Positions 5,536 to 6,368 of a DNA stretch of 6,368 nt are shown here, piece by piece. This DNA is from Thermoguttaceae bacterium (lineage in GTDB: Bacteria; Planctomycetota; Planctomycetia; Pirellulales; Thermoguttaceae), in the NCBI GenBank assembly GCA_017549085.1, contig JAFYVO010000022.1, forward strand, positions 1 to 6,368, read 5' to 3'. The position numbers were made by a program, and so were the translations under genes. The notes under the pieces were generated by a model. The model made no database searches. It worked only from the letters and a program-made list of their open reading frames with translations, and was not told the DNA's origin. Within the stretch, counting starts at the first letter, position 1. Every line of letters begins with the position of its first letter.

Positions 5536-6368
5536 ATGAAACGTCGTTCCAACGCCGCCGACGAAACGGTCTCCCTTTTCCCGTTTCTCGCCGTTCTCCT
5601 CTGCACGATGGGAACGCTCGCGCTGATTTTCGCGATCGCGTCGCAAAATATCGCGCCGGACGGAAGCGCCGCGTCGTCGGAACGCGCCGAAAACGCCGAC
5701 CCGCTCGCCGCGGAATACGCCGAAGCGCTCGCGCGAACCGGCTCCGCGCCCCTCGACCAATTGCAAGCGGAAACGGAGTCGCTCGCTTGGTTTCTCGACG
5801 AGTTGAACGGCGTCAAAACGCGAACGCAAGCCGCGCTCGAAAGGCAACGCGCCCGACTCGCCGCCGCTGAAAAATCGCTCGCCAACCTGCGTTCCGACGC
5901 GACGATCGCGAAAAAACGTCTCGAAACGCTCCGCGCCGAAACGATCGCCTCCCCGAACGAAGACGCGCTCGCGCTGCAAGAAAAAATCGACGCGCTCGAC
6001 GCCGAAATCGAACGGCTCCAAGCGAAAAACCAAGAACTGCGCGCAAAAAACGCCGACGCGAAACGCTCTTACGCGATCCTCCCTTATCAAGGGAAAAAGG
6101 GCGTTTTCCGCCGCCCCATTTACGTCGAGTGCAACGAACGCGGCGTCTTCCTCCAACCGGAGGGCGTTCCGTTCCTCTCGACCGACTTCCTCTTGGCCCG
6201 TTATCCCGGAAACCCGTTCGACGCGGGTTTGCGAGCGGCGGCGCGGCGTTACGTCGAGCTTAGCGGCGAGAAGACCGCCGACGGCAAAACGGTCGAGCCT
6301 TACCCGCTCTTGATCATTCGCCCAGGCGGCGCGAACCGTTATTATTCGGCGGTCGCCGCGCTCGCGTC
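5536..6368 (+). CDS. Single-pass coiled-coil membrane protein, probable partner of the MotA/TolQ/ExbB-like protein, 3' end missing
   Basis: The frame is open from ATG 5536 to the window edge: 277 residues plus two bases, no stop. After a short basic N-terminus (MKRRSNAADET) there is one membrane helix, about 13-36, with SLFPFLAVLLCTMG. Residues 75-175 form a long Leu/Ala/Glu/Lys/Arg-rich coiled coil. From about 178 a globular domain begins: SYAILPYQGKKGVFRRPIYV, ECNERGVFLQPEGVPFL, RYPGNPFDAGLRAAARRYV, YPLLIIRPGGANRYYSAVAAL. I recall this set of motifs from unnamed planctomycete proteins encoded beside MotA/TolQ/ExbB-like genes. The topology (short N-terminus inside, one helix, large domain outside) mirrors ExbD, TolR, MotB and ZorB, but Ala19 occupies the place of their proton-carrying Asp. 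No peptidoglycan-binding OmpA-type motif is visible in the available part. It is probably cotranscribed with the preceding gene. The function is unknown. Confidence 0.75.
   Translation, partial: MKRRSNAADETVSLFPFLAVLLCTMGTLALIFAIASQNIAPDGSAASSERAENADPLAAEYAEALARTGSAPLDQLQAETESLAWFLDELNGVKTRTQAALERQRARLAAAEKSLANLRSDATIAKKRLETLRAETIASPNEDALALQEKIDALDAEIERLQAKNQELRAKNADAKRSYAILPYQGKKGVFRRPIYVECNERGVFLQPEGVPFLSTDFLLARYPGNPFDAGLRAAARRYVELSGEKTADGKTVEPYPLLIIRPGGANRYYSAVAALA

Noticed and set aside
4028..6368. Calling the last two genes Zorya zorA and zorB or exbB and exbD outright
   Set aside because: The layout is similar, but the partner lacks the motor Asp and a visible OmpA-like domain, and no Zorya effector or TonB gene is in view.

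Overview
The window is high-GC, CpG-rich bacterial DNA with five protein genes, all on the + strand and tightly packed. The gene set points to Planctomycetota, probably a Pirellulales-like lineage. It includes a DUF1207 outer-membrane-type protein, a ThiD2-ThiE thiamin fusion, and a MotA/TolQ/ExbB-like membrane protein followed by a single-pass coiled-coil protein with the membrane motif SLFPFLAVLLCTMG, a pairing I recall from planctomycete genomes. The assignment rests on recognising families and style by eye, not on a search. None of the four visible starts has a clear Shine-Dalgarno sequence.

Layout. Bases 1-894 hold the 3' part of a DUF3754 (TMEM143-like) membrane protein gene. A 266-base gap follows, ending in a long, partly symmetrical hairpin with a T-rich tract that looks like a terminator. 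Bases 1161-2435 encode a 424-residue thiamin-biosynthesis fusion: a well-conserved N-terminal ThiD2-type domain, a Pro/Glu-repeat linker containing a perfect 30-bp tandem duplication, and a C-terminal ThiE-type barrel whose active-site motifs are badly eroded. After a terminator-like hairpin and a candidate promoter, bases 2714-3943 encode an exported DUF1207 protein. A short hairpin with six Ts lies directly in front of the next start.

Bases 4028-5470 encode a four-helix MotA/TolQ/ExbB-like protein with a cytoplasmic coiled-coil tail of about 260 residues. Sixty-five bases on, a gene running off the right edge (5536 onward) encodes its likely partner: one membrane helix, a long coiled coil and a conserved C-terminal domain.

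How they work together. The last two genes form the clearest functional unit, a putative two-component inner-membrane complex with the layout of ExbB/ExbD, MotA/MotB or ZorA/ZorB. The partner lacks the membrane aspartate that carries protons in those motors, so the complex may not be a conventional proton-driven motor. The thiamin gene and the DUF1207 gene appear to be separate transcription units. No mobile element, CRISPR array, tRNA or rRNA was seen.
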